From NCBI GenBank assembly GCA_016788115.1, contig JAEURR010000003.1:62001-126000 (forward strand): DNA of 64,000 bases, in the 5' to 3' direction. This stretch comes from Chthonomonas sp. GTDB lineage: Bacteria > Armatimonadota > Fimbriimonadia > Fimbriimonadales > Fimbriimonadaceae. Both the position numbers and the translations under genes were made by a program. Shown here in pieces: positions 44,326 to 52,423 of the stretch; within the stretch, counting starts at the first letter, position 1; the number at the start of each line of letters is the position of its first letter. The notes below the pieces were generated by a model. The model searched no databases. It saw nothing but the letters and a program-made list of their open reading frames with translations, and was not told the DNA's origin.

Positions 44326-46763
44326 TTCAACCCCTCGTAGTGGACCCAGCGTCTGCTAAGCCAGAACTGCAGTGCAGTGATGAGCATGATGATCGCGAAG
44401 ATCGCCCAAGCGAGCGCACTGGCGTAACCCATCTTGAACGCCCTGAACCCCGAATTGAACAAGAGATACACCGGTGTAAGGAGTGAGTCGGACGGTCCTG
44501 CGCTCGTTCCTCCAGTGATGATGTACGCCGTGTCGAACTGTTGAAGCGCACCAATGAATCCCATCACCGTGTTGAAGAAGATAAGCGGCGAAAGCTGAGG
44601 AATCGTAATGTTCCAAAACTGCTGCTTCGGCGTGGCGCCGTCGATCGACGCGGCCTCATACAGGGTCGTGGGGATCCCCTTCAGGCCCGCAAGCCAAAGG
44701 ATCATGCCACCGCCTGCTCCCCAAAGTCCCATCAAGATGAGCGATGGCTTGGTCCACTCTGCCACGCTCAAGAACCCAGGAGGCGCGACCCCGAACCAGG
44801 TCGTGATCGAGTTCGTCCACGCTCCGGCGATCAGACCACGTTTCGGGTCTGCGTTGAGGATGAAGATCCAGAGCACCACCGTGGCAACGGCGGGAACGAT
44901 GCTGGGCATATAAAACAGCGTGCGGTAGTACTTCATCCCGCGAACCGCAGAGTTCAGCAACAACGCGATGGCCAGCCCCGTGATGATCCCCAGCGGGACG
45001 CCGACGCCGCCCAGGTAGATGACGTTCATGAACGCCTTGGTTAGGAGTTCCTGCTTGTCCTCCCGCATCACTTGGTAGTTCTGCAGCCCAACCCAGTGGG
45101 CATCGCTCAGGACGTTGTACTGCGTAAAGCTGAAGAACAGCGAGGCCAACATGGGACCGAGCGTCAGCCCCAGGAAGCCTACGAGCCACGGAGCGATCAA
45201 GATGAATCCCCACCTTGATTCGTGGCGCGCAAGCGGACCGTAGCCCTGGGCCTTGTACCGAGCGACGAAGATCGCCAGTCCCACGACCGCACCGAACACA
45301 CCGATCCACGCTGGGATCGCCATGCTCACCTTGGGGTAATTGTCCTTGGCGTAGACCTCATCGAGATCGCGCTGAACGACGCTCTGGGCAATTTCGAGTG
45401 CTTCCTCGGGAGTCCTCTGCTTCAGAGCGGCAAATTCCATGGCTCGGACCTGCTCATCCCACAGCGTTTGGCCGACGGGAGTAGCCGGTCTGATCCTGGC
45501 GTAAGGCATCATCTCCACGTGGGTGCGCATCGCTTGCAAGAAGTTCGGCCCTTTGGGAGCGAACTCGGTGAGGTTCGCCACGTTCTGTTCGATCCGTGCC
45601 CGAATCCGGGGAACCCAGACCCGCCCGCGGCGCCTCTCCCAGTCGCCCTGCGCGCGTAAGTCGATGCGGTACGCCTCCAAGCTCGACATGAACTTGATGT
45701 ACTGCCACGCACCTTCGGCATTGCGAGCACCGCGCGGAATCGCCATCGAGAAACCGCCCACCCAGGTGATGAACTTGTCTTTCTCGCCCGCGTAGCGACC
45801 CACGCCCTTGTAGCGGTCGTCGGGAATGGGGGCGGGGGCGGTTGCAAAGTCGAGGTCCGGCCCGTACTTTGCCAAACCGCTGATGATCCAGTCTCCATCG
45901 ACCTTCATGGCGATACGTCCAGTGATGAACGGGTCGTCGGGCCCTCCACGCAGCGTCGATTGGAACTTCTGCGCCTCGGCATAGCCCCCGAGTTGGTCGT
46001 AGCCATCCACCATAAACTGGAGCGCCTCGCGCGTCTCTGGCGAGTTCATGGTACAGGTGCGACCGTCCGGGCTTATCCACGAAGCGTTCGTCTGGAAACT
46101 GAAGAGGTAGAGCCAAGTGTTGCCGTAGTTCGGCACCCAACCCGCTCGTTCAAGTTCTCCATTGGGGCCAAACTTGGTCAAGACCTTGCCGTAGGCCAGA
46201 ACTTCGCTCCAGGTGCGAGGAGGTCGGGTCGGATCGAGACCTGCCTTGCGCAGTGCATCTGCGTTCTCGGCAAAGACCCGCTTGTTGTAGTACAGGACTC
46301 GGTCGTCCGCCTCGGTTGGGATCCCGTAGACCTTCCCCTCGTAGGTCGCCTCGTTCCAAGGCGCGGGATAGTACTTGTCGGGGGTGGGCGTGCGCGGATC
46401 GATCTTCGCATCGCGAGCGATAAAGTCATCGAGCGGCATGAACGCGTTGCGGCTCGCCCAATCCGAAATGGTAAACCGATCTTGCCGAATCGCGTCGGGC
46501 GGCACATTGCCCACGATGGCAGTCATGAGCTTTTGGGGGTTCATTTCGCCCGCACCCATGCTCAAAACCTTAACTCGGTACTGAGGGTATTCGGCCTCGA
46601 AGGCCTTCAACCGTGCCTCAAAGCCTTTCGAATCGGGACCGAGTGACTCGCCCCAGACAATAATGTCCTGTTTCTGCACCTCGGCATGCGCCCGTAGAGG
46701 CACCAAGCACGCCAGCGCGCTCAAGAGCAGACCGAATAGAACACGACACCGGCGTCCGTTCAT
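44322..46763 (-). CDS. Extracellular sugar-binding protein fused to a MalF-like ABC permease
   Basis: 813 residues in one frame. Residues 1-27 are a signal peptide (FGLLLSALACLVPLRAHA). Residues 28-475 form a complete solute-binding protein (DIIVWGESLGPDSKGFEARL; GKVYGIPTEADDRVLYYNKR; GFSMAIPRGARNAEGAWQYI). A membrane helix at 481-502 is followed by a MalF-type permease (515-813), with EAA loop at 701-723 (LYEAASIDGATPKQQFWNIT). The binding protein is thus tethered to its permease. Followed by the second permease with a 4-base overlap. Sugar substrate unknown. Confidence 0.9.
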   Translation of the reverse strand: MNGRRCRVLFGLLLSALACLVPLRAHAEVQKQDIIVWGESLGPDSKGFEARLKAFEAEYPQYRVKVLSMGAGEMNPQKLMTAIVGNVPPDAIRQDRFTISDWASRNAFMPLDDFIARDAKIDPRTPTPDKYYPAPWNEATYEGKVYGIPTEADDRVLYYNKRVFAENADALRKAGLDPTRPPRTWSEVLAYGKVLTKFGPNGELERAGWVPNYGNTWLYLFSFQTNASWISPDGRTCTMNSPETREALQFMVDGYDQLGGYAEAQKFQSTLRGGPDDPFITGRIAMKVDGDWIISGLAKYGPDLDFATAPAPIPDDRYKGVGRYAGEKDKFITWVGGFSMAIPRGARNAEGAWQYIKFMSSLEAYRIDLRAQGDWERRRGRVWVPRIRARIEQNVANLTEFAPKGPNFLQAMRTHVEMMPYARIRPATPVGQTLWDEQVRAMEFAALKQRTPEEALEIAQSVVQRDLDEVYAKDNYPKVSMAIPAWIGVFGAVVGLAIFVARYKAQGYGPLARHESRWGFILIAPWLVGFLGLTLGPMLASLFFSFTQYNVLSDAHWVGLQNYQVMREDKQELLTKAFMNVIYLGGVGVPLGIITGLAIALLLNSAVRGMKYYRTLFYMPSIVPAVATVVLWIFILNADPKRGLIAGAWTNSITTWFGVAPPGFLSVAEWTKPSLILMGLWGAGGGMILWLAGLKGIPTTLYEAASIDGATPKQQFWNITIPQLSPLIFFNTVMGFIGALQQFDTAYIITGGTSAGPSDSLLTPVYLLFNSGFRAFKMGYASALAWAIFAIIMLITALQFWLSRRWVHYEGLK

Positions 46764-46843
46764 TTGGTTGCATTCTACATCTTTCGCAGCGATTTGTCGA
46801 ACCTAGAATTCGTATTCACCGGATTTTGATCCACAAAGACAAA

Positions 46844-46874
46844 CGCCCCCCTCGGCCACAGGCCGAGGGGGGCG
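46844..46874 (-). terminator. Terminator of the TPR gene
   Basis: A 14-bp perfect stem (46844-46857 with 46861-46874) and 3-base loop; on the minus strand TTTGTCTTTG follows. It sits 13 bases after the TPR stop. Confidence 0.8.
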
Positions 46875-46887
46875 CGAGAGCCACCAA

Positions 46888-48675
46888 CTACTGGAGCGGC
46901 TTCAACTGGATCAGCGGCAAACGACCGAAACGGGCGAAGTACCCGAAGGCGCGCGCAAGGTCTGGAATCCCAAGCCCGCGAAGGTTCTTGGCGTCGTTGC
47001 GCTGGTAGCCCGCTACCGCGGCATCTCGCTCCCGTCGGTTGCTGTCGATCATCGAGCGAACCGTGGCCAGCTGCTTGGTGAGTTTGTCCACTTCTTCATT
47101 CAACCGGTTGTTGCGGGCCAGTGCGATCTGGTTCTGCACCGACTGCTCCGTGCGAGTCAGGTTCTGGTCGACCGTGGCAAACGCAAGGCTTGCAACGTAG
47201 TAACCCGGGGCATACTCGCTGCCCGCTGAGATCGCGAGCTTGGCATTCTTGATCGCGGCGTCGGTCTTCCCTTGCATGAGGTCCACGAGCGCCAAACCGG
47301 TAAACGCCTGGAAGCTCTCAGGCTTGGCCGCAAGTGCGGCCTCGTAGTAAGCCCTCGTCACATCTTGGTAGTAGCCCACGTTCTGCTTTTCTGTCTGCGG
47401 CTGCAGTGCGATCTCCAACGCCTGGTTCCCTTGCTGAATGTACAGGTCCGGGATCGATGGATCGGCCAGCGCCGCACGTTCGAAGCTCGTCTTGCTGCCG
47501 CTGTAGTCGCCCGCCCGGTAGCGCGCGATCTGCGAGTAGTACGAGACGAAGGCGTTCTCACCCACCGTCGAGTCGAGCTGCTGCGACAATCGGCGCAGAC
47601 CCTCCACGTTGTTGCGGATCGTCGCCAGGTAAGCCTGGGTGAGTCGTACGCCTAGTGCGCTCGCATCGTTCAGGACCATCTGCCGCTCGTACTCCGCGGC
47701 GTTGCCTGCATCGCCCGCGCGGTCGAAGAGGATCGCCAGGAGGCCATACCCTTCGCCATTCGGAGTCCCACGGCGGATGTACTGGGTCGCGGTGCCGATC
47801 GCATCCTGGAACTTCCCGGCGCGGATCTGGGCATACATCAGTCGGTTCACCAGCGCCGGATTGTCCGATTCGCGCAGATAGACCTCTTTGAGTGCGTCGA
47901 TCGCGACCGAGTAACGTCCAGCGCGCAGTGCGATGCTCGCAACTTGAAGCCGGTTGGCATCGGTCGTCGGTCCGAGGTTGTTCAGCTGAGTCTCAAAAAC
48001 TTGTATACGGCTCTGCGCTGCACTGACCAGCGCGCTCTTGAGCGCCTGCAAGGCTGCGTTTCGGTCGCGCGTGCCGCTTCCCGCCACGAACGCTTTCTGC
48101 AGACTGATCGCGCTGGAGAGGTCGCGAGCCATCAGGTTCGCGGGGTCGTCAATCAAGACATCTTCCGCGTACTTCTGCGCCAGGTCCAGCGTGCCTCGCC
48201 CGAAGTAGGACCGAGCAAGCACCAAGCGCGCCGGATTGTACTTCGGCTTGGCCTTCAGCGCGACGCGGGCATAGCGAATAGCGTCATCCCACTTGCTGTT
48301 GACCGCGGCGTTCTCAGCCTCTGTGACCCAGTGTTCGGCACCCTTCCCCAGGCCGTTGTCGATCACCAGGTTCAGCATGATGTCCTTTTGATCGCCGTTG
48401 GTCGCCCCAATATGGAACTTGACTTTGATCGGCCCCTCGGCCTCGCGAATCGTATCAAGTTTGAACTCGTAGGGAGTGCTGTCGTCGCTACCTCGGATCT
48501 CGCCGTTGACGTAGTATTCGACCCCCGAAATCAAGGCATCGGACGTGGCCTCGATCGAGAAGGCAACTTCGCCGCCCACGGTAGCTCCGTCCGCGATGTT
48601 GCACGTCGCGGTGATCCCCGACGAAGCCAACGCTGCCACGGGGGCTAGTGCTAGAAAAAGGATAAGTTTGCGCAT
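46888..48675 (-). CDS. Exported TPR-repeat protein with N-terminal Ig-like domain
   Basis: 595 residues. Signal peptide MRKLILFLALAPVAALAS, a beta-sandwich region (20-100; VEYYVNGEIRGSD) like bacterial Ig-type folds, then TPR helices from about 115 to 520 (DDAIRYARVALKAKPKYNPARL broken over two repeats; YYEAALAAKPESF). The C-terminus is a coiled coil and Phe/Arg-rich end (FGYFARFGRLPLI). Probably periplasmic scaffold. No partner can be named. Confidence 0.8.
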   Translation of the reverse strand: MRKLILFLALAPVAALASSGITATCNIADGATVGGEVAFSIEATSDALISGVEYYVNGEIRGSDDSTPYEFKLDTIREAEGPIKVKFHIGATNGDQKDIMLNLVIDNGLGKGAEHWVTEAENAAVNSKWDDAIRYARVALKAKPKYNPARLVLARSYFGRGTLDLAQKYAEDVLIDDPANLMARDLSSAISLQKAFVAGSGTRDRNAALQALKSALVSAAQSRIQVFETQLNNLGPTTDANRLQVASIALRAGRYSVAIDALKEVYLRESDNPALVNRLMYAQIRAGKFQDAIGTATQYIRRGTPNGEGYGLLAILFDRAGDAGNAAEYERQMVLNDASALGVRLTQAYLATIRNNVEGLRRLSQQLDSTVGENAFVSYYSQIARYRAGDYSGSKTSFERAALADPSIPDLYIQQGNQALEIALQPQTEKQNVGYYQDVTRAYYEAALAAKPESFQAFTGLALVDLMQGKTDAAIKNAKLAISAGSEYAPGYYVASLAFATVDQNLTRTEQSVQNQIALARNNRLNEEVDKLTKQLATVRSMIDSNRRERDAAVAGYQRNDAKNLRGLGIPDLARAFGYFARFGRLPLIQLKPLQ

Positions 48676-48749
48676 AATGGCGTTTGGGGGACACCCCCGT
48701 TACTAACGCCTATTTTAGCCCGCAGTTCCGCTCAAACGCGCACAGGAAA

Positions 48750-49085
48750 TCACACCGCTTCGGGGCCGCTCTCCCCGGTACGAATGCGGATCGCATCTTC
48801 GATCGGCTCTAAGAAGATCTTTCCGTCCCCCGGAGCCCCCGTACCGGCATTCTCAAGGATCGCTTGAACCACCAGTTCGGCCTTGTCCGCATCCTCCACC
48901 ACCACCGTGAGCTTGGACCGCACCGGGAGCGCCATCACATTGCCGCCGAGTAGCGATGCCTGCTCGGCAGAGTTCCCGCGCCCCCGCACGTCGTTCACCG
49001 TCATGCCGCCCACCCCAATGTCGGCGATCGCCGTCTTGACCTCTTCCAGCTTATGCGGACGCAAGAAGCACGTGACCCGGATCAC
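48750..49085 (-). CDS. PII-family signal protein, divergent T-loop
   Basis: 111 residues from GTG 49085, with GGAGG upstream. VIRVTCFLRPHKLEEVKTAI and GVGGMTVNDVRGRG match the PII N-terminus; LENAGTGAPGDGKIFLEPIEDA is the B loop and C-loop signature with IRTGESG at the end. The T-loop (NSAEQASLLGGNVMALPVRS) is not the standard KGxxxxYRGAEY type and lacks the uridylylated Tyr. It overlaps the BI-1-like membrane gene at 49082 by 4 bases, so the two are translationally coupled; it probably regulates that protein or senses adenylates. Not next to glutamine synthetase or amtB. Confidence 0.88.
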   Translation of the reverse strand: MIRVTCFLRPHKLEEVKTAIADIGVGGMTVNDVRGRGNSAEQASLLGGNVMALPVRSKLTVVVEDADKAELVVQAILENAGTGAPGDGKIFLEPIEDAIRIRTGESGPEAV

Positions 49086-49753
49086 AGCTTGAAGTTCCTC
49101 CAGTGGTGGATCACGCGGAACCCGTAGGTGATGAAGTTGAGCGTGTCTCGGTAGATGTCCACCATCGCGAGCCCCTCTTCGCCTGCTCGACGTCGCTGGA
49201 GCAAGCTCGCAAGGTCGTACACCAGAAAGAACAGCACGGCGGTCGCGATCAAAATGCTCGGCAGTCCATACCAGGCGGTTCCTGACCATTCACCGACGAT
49301 GAACAGGATGACAATCGTTGCTGGCCACCCAAGCATGAACATCCCCAGGAAGCTTAGATCTCGCTTGCACAGCAGGACGTACAGCGACGCGACCGTCACC
49401 GCAACGAGCAAGATCGTCGGTAGGTGTCCGAAGGCAGTCCATGAGTCCAGCGCATGGCCAAGCGCAACGAGCGTAATAGGAAACACGATCCACGCGCTCA
49501 GCCGGTCAGCCATTCCCCCGCTCTTCCAACGCCGCGCGGCAGTCAGCAGCAGCAATCCCCCCAGCACCAGAAGCCAACTGGTCTCGCTGGGCACCGCCTG
49601 CAGTGGAAAGGCGGATACCGCGCAGAGTCCCGCCACCGAGCACCACGTGTAAAACATCACGCGCCGGATGAACGCCAGACGCACGTCGTAATTCTCCGCC
49701 GCAATGTTGCCAGCGACCGCTTCAGGCTCGGGGAAGTACGGGGTGACGTACAT
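49082..49753 (-). CDS. Seven-helix membrane protein resembling the BI-1/YetJ family
   Basis: 223 residues. About seven hydrophobic helices span 30-205. The end (VYDLASLLQRRRAGEEGL... MVDIYRDTLNFITYGFRV) is like the conserved end of Bax inhibitor-1 family channels (YD...LYLDFINLFL), including both Asp residues of the YetJ pH-sensing pair. Family members leak Ca2+ or protons. The assignment rests on this pattern alone and could be wrong. First gene of the pair with the PII protein. Confidence 0.6.
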   Translation of the reverse strand: MYVTPYFPEPEAVAGNIAAENYDVRLAFIRRVMFYTWCSVAGLCAVSAFPLQAVPSETSWLLVLGGLLLLTAARRWKSGGMADRLSAWIVFPITLVALGHALDSWTAFGHLPTILLVAVTVASLYVLLCKRDLSFLGMFMLGWPATIVILFIVGEWSGTAWYGLPSILIATAVLFFLVYDLASLLQRRRAGEEGLAMVDIYRDTLNFITYGFRVIHHWRNFKL

Positions 49754-49778
49754 GGGAGGACTCCCCCATTATGCCCGT

Positions 49779-50522
49779 TCAGCTCCCACGGACGATCATG
49801 CTGCCGAAGTGACCTGCGACCCCGGTCAGCACAGCCACCGTCACCAGCAGCGCCCAGTAAAGTCCGGTGTCTAGGATCTGCTTGCGACGCCATAGGACCA
49901 GCCCGACCATACAGAGTGCGGAACTCGCTCCTAAGATCAAATGTGTGAGGGCGATACCCTCAAACCCCCGCCCTTCGCGGAAAAGCGCCACCAGACCCGT
50001 TGCGACTGCCACGACCGAGGATATTGCGCCAAATCCGAGATTCCACAGCGCCGCACGACGCAGTTCCTCGGAGCCGCGGTGCTTGCCCAGGAACTCCAGG
50101 AACGCGCCAAAAAGGAACAGCGCGATCGGAAAGTGGATGATGAGCGGGTGGAACGAGTGAGCTGGAATCAGCGGTTGTTTGCCACCACCGTTGGGAGTCT
50201 TCGAAGCGGGATCGCCCGGCAGGCTGCCTTGGTTGATCTCATCCATGTCCTTGACCCCGTCGCCGTCTGAGTCTTTGAGCGCAAGCGCTCGAATCAACTC
50301 CTCGGTGACGCGCTCACCGGGCTGCCGCCTTAACTCATCGTAGACTGCGCGACCGAAAGCATTGCGCCGCGGCGGGCGCACGTGACAAAGAATGCACTCC
50401 ACTCGCTCGATCTCCGAGCCAGCATTGACCTTGGCCACCCGGAGAAAATCGCCCCGGATCTTGGGAGTTGCGTTGGCGAACGCACTCAGGGCTGCCAGAG
50501 CCACGATCATCACGAGACGCAT
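49779..50522 (-). CDS. DUF2231 membrane protein with a CxxCH motif and an EF-hand-like repeat
   Basis: 247 residues from ATG 50522 (signal RLVMIVALAALSAFANA). ECILCHVRPP is a CxxCH heme-binding type motif near residue 45; LKDSDGDGVKDMDEINQGS resembles a type-3/dockerin-like calcium repeat; then HPLIIHFPIALFLFGAFLEF begins the DUF2231 domain of about four helices. The order suggests a periplasmic redox-like domain on a membrane base. Function unknown; an upstream frame to 50588 is not needed. Confidence 0.75.
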   Translation of the reverse strand: MRLVMIVALAALSAFANATPKIRGDFLRVAKVNAGSEIERVECILCHVRPPRRNAFGRAVYDELRRQPGERVTEELIRALALKDSDGDGVKDMDEINQGSLPGDPASKTPNGGGKQPLIPAHSFHPLIIHFPIALFLFGAFLEFLGKHRGSEELRRAALWNLGFGAISSVVAVATGLVALFREGRGFEGIALTHLILGASSALCMVGLVLWRRKQILDTGLYWALLVTVAVLTGVAGHFGSMIVRGS

Positions 50523-50637
50523 GAGGCGCAGAATACAACGTTGAAGCCGCGAGTTTCGCAACAAATGCTGAATTGTCGAATTTGACAACAGGTCAGGTTA
50601 GGATGCCTGACAACCAAACTTGCGTTTTTGAACCTAT

Positions 50638-50714
50638 TGGTCGGGATGGCGGGATTCGAACCCACGACCTCTGCGTCCCGAACGCAGCGCTCTACCAAAC
50701 TGAGCTACATCCCG
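50638..50714 (-). tRNA. tRNA-Pro (anticodon CGG)
   Basis: 77 nt on the minus strand. Acceptor CGGGATG/CATCCCG, discriminator A, CCA encoded. D arm GCTC/GAGC, anticodon stem CTGCG/CGCAG with loop TTCGGGA and T arm GTGGG-TTCGAAT-CCCGC. Reads CCG codons. Confidence 0.95.
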
Positions 50715-50763
50715 GTGAAGTGCGCTGATGATACCCGGTCGCCATTGCGCTAGAATGGTCCCC

Positions 50764-52065
50764 ATGAACGCGCCACGCGGCAAGCATGCGAGGGTTCTGT
50801 GGGCTCTCCTTCTCGGAGCCTTCGTCGGAGCCGTGTGCCAGATGACGCTTGGGTCCGACCACCCAGGTCTCCAGAGCTTCATCAAGAACTTCAGCAGCCC
50901 CGTCGGCAAGATTTTCCTGAACATGATCTTCATGGTCGTGGTGCCTCTCCTCTTCTCGGCACTGGTGCTGGGCGTGGCCGAGATTGGCGAGGCCAGCCGC
51001 GTGGGCCGCATTGGCTTGCGCTCCCTCGCGTTGACCCTGCTGCTGAGCGGTACCGCAGTCGTTTTAGGTCTCGCTGCCGTCAACTTCGTGCGTCCGGGCG
51101 ATGGGCTGCCCGAGGCCGAGCGGCAGAAGCTGATCTCACACTATGCGCCCTCTGCCGATGTGACTAAGAACGTCGATCAGGCCAAGCAAGCCAAGTCCGC
51201 CGCGGACACCATCGTGGATCTCATCCCCAGAAACCCGCTCGATTCGGCGGTCAAGGCGCTGGAGGGCGGCATCCTGCCCTTCATGGTGTTCGCCCTCATC
51301 TTCGGGATCGCCCTCGCCGGTATCGAACAAGAGAAGGCCATGCCCGTGCGAGCCTTCCTGGAAGGGCTCTTCGCCATCAGCCTCAAGATCGTAGAGATGG
51401 CAATGTCGTTTGCGCCCATCGGCGTGTTCGCGCTCATCTTTGGTACGGCAGCGACCCTTGGGGTCTCCGCATTCCTCGCGCTCGGCAAATACGCCTTGCT
51501 CGTGCTCGCGGTTCTCGCCATCCACCAGTTCGGCGTGTACAGCCTCGCCCTCAAATTCATCGCGCGCCGTTCGCCCATCGCCTTCTTCCGGTCGATCCGC
51601 GAGGTCATGCTCACCGCTTTCGCCACAAGCTCCAGTAACGCCACCCTCCCGACTGCACTCACCACCGCACGCGACCAAGTCGGCCTACCCACCAGCATCA
51701 GCTCCTTCGTCCTCACCATCGGTGCAACCGCCAACCAGAACGGCACCGCGCTCTTCGAAGGCATCACCATCCTCTTCCTCGCTCAGTTCTTCGGGGTGTC
51801 GCTCGACCTGGGTCAGCAGGCGATGGTGATGGGCCTGGCCATCCTCGCTGGAGTCGGCACCGCGGGCGTCCCGGGCGGTGCTTGGCCGATGATCGCGATC
51901 ATCCTCGTGAAGATCGGTGTACCAGCCGAAGCGATTGGACTCTGTCTGGGGATCGACCGGATCCTCGATATGAGCCGCACGGTCTTGAACGTCACTGGAG
52001 ACATGGTCATCGCCACGTGCGTGAGCACTTGGGAAGCGAAATCGGAACCAGCGCTTCTGGATTAG
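50764..52065 (+). CDS. Dicarboxylate/amino-acid:cation symporter
   Basis: 433 residues with about eight helices and two re-entrant loops. FIKNFSSPVGKIFLNMIFM, VPLLFSALVLGVAEIGE, ATSSSNATLPTALTTA (serine-rich hairpin 1), TIGATANQNGTALFEGITI and GVGTAGVPGGAWPMI are typical DAACS (GltP/DctA) motifs. Imports C4-dicarboxylates, glutamate or aspartate with H+ or Na+. ATG at 50755 is also possible; MNAPRG is preferred. The last 4 bases overlap the stop of the opposite-strand membrane gene. Confidence 0.92.
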   Translation: MNAPRGKHARVLWALLLGAFVGAVCQMTLGSDHPGLQSFIKNFSSPVGKIFLNMIFMVVVPLLFSALVLGVAEIGEASRVGRIGLRSLALTLLLSGTAVVLGLAAVNFVRPGDGLPEAERQKLISHYAPSADVTKNVDQAKQAKSAADTIVDLIPRNPLDSAVKALEGGILPFMVFALIFGIALAGIEQEKAMPVRAFLEGLFAISLKIVEMAMSFAPIGVFALIFGTAATLGVSAFLALGKYALLVLAVLAIHQFGVYSLALKFIARRSPIAFFRSIREVMLTAFATSSSNATLPTALTTARDQVGLPTSISSFVLTIGATANQNGTALFEGITILFLAQFFGVSLDLGQQAMVMGLAILAGVGTAGVPGGAWPMIAIILVKIGVPAEAIGLCLGIDRILDMSRTVLNVTGDMVIATCVSTWEAKSEPALLD

Positions 52066-52388
52066 CTGGGTTCGCTAGAAGTCGGAGTCGGAGCTGGGTC
52101 TGGTGCGGCCTCGCGCCGCGCCGAATACAGCTTGATCCCCCGACTCGTGATCACGCTGCTGATGAAGCACATCAGGAGCAGCATCACCACCCGCATGGTC
52201 AGCCACATCCCCAGCCGCGCAGTCGCACCGACGTCGATGGGTTCGCCCTTCTTAATGCCGACGGCCACCTCGGGAGGCGTGCTAAACAGTTCTATAGCGA
52301 TCTTGAAAGTCACGGCAAGCAGGACAATGCCCAGTACGAAGGTACCGATTCCCACCAAACTCCCGACCCAGTCGCGCCCACTTCGCAT
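52062..52388 (-). CDS. Small two-helix membrane protein
   Basis: 108 residues from ATG 52388. Two membrane helices: VGSLVGIGTFVLGIVLLAVTF and MRVVMLLLMCFISSVITS. A Pro/Ala/Glu tail follows (APDPAPTPTSSEPS). No family recognised. It follows the PilB/GspE ATPase gene by 35 bases and shares its strand, so a link to that pilus/secretion ATPase is possible but unproved. Confidence 0.65.
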   Translation of the reverse strand: MRSGRDWVGSLVGIGTFVLGIVLLAVTFKIAIELFSTPPEVAVGIKKGEPIDVGATARLGMWLTMRVVMLLLMCFISSVITSRGIKLYSARREAAPDPAPTPTSSEPS

Positions 52389-52423
52389 AGATGCAGTTCC
52401 GCGCCCCCATGATACTCCCTCGC

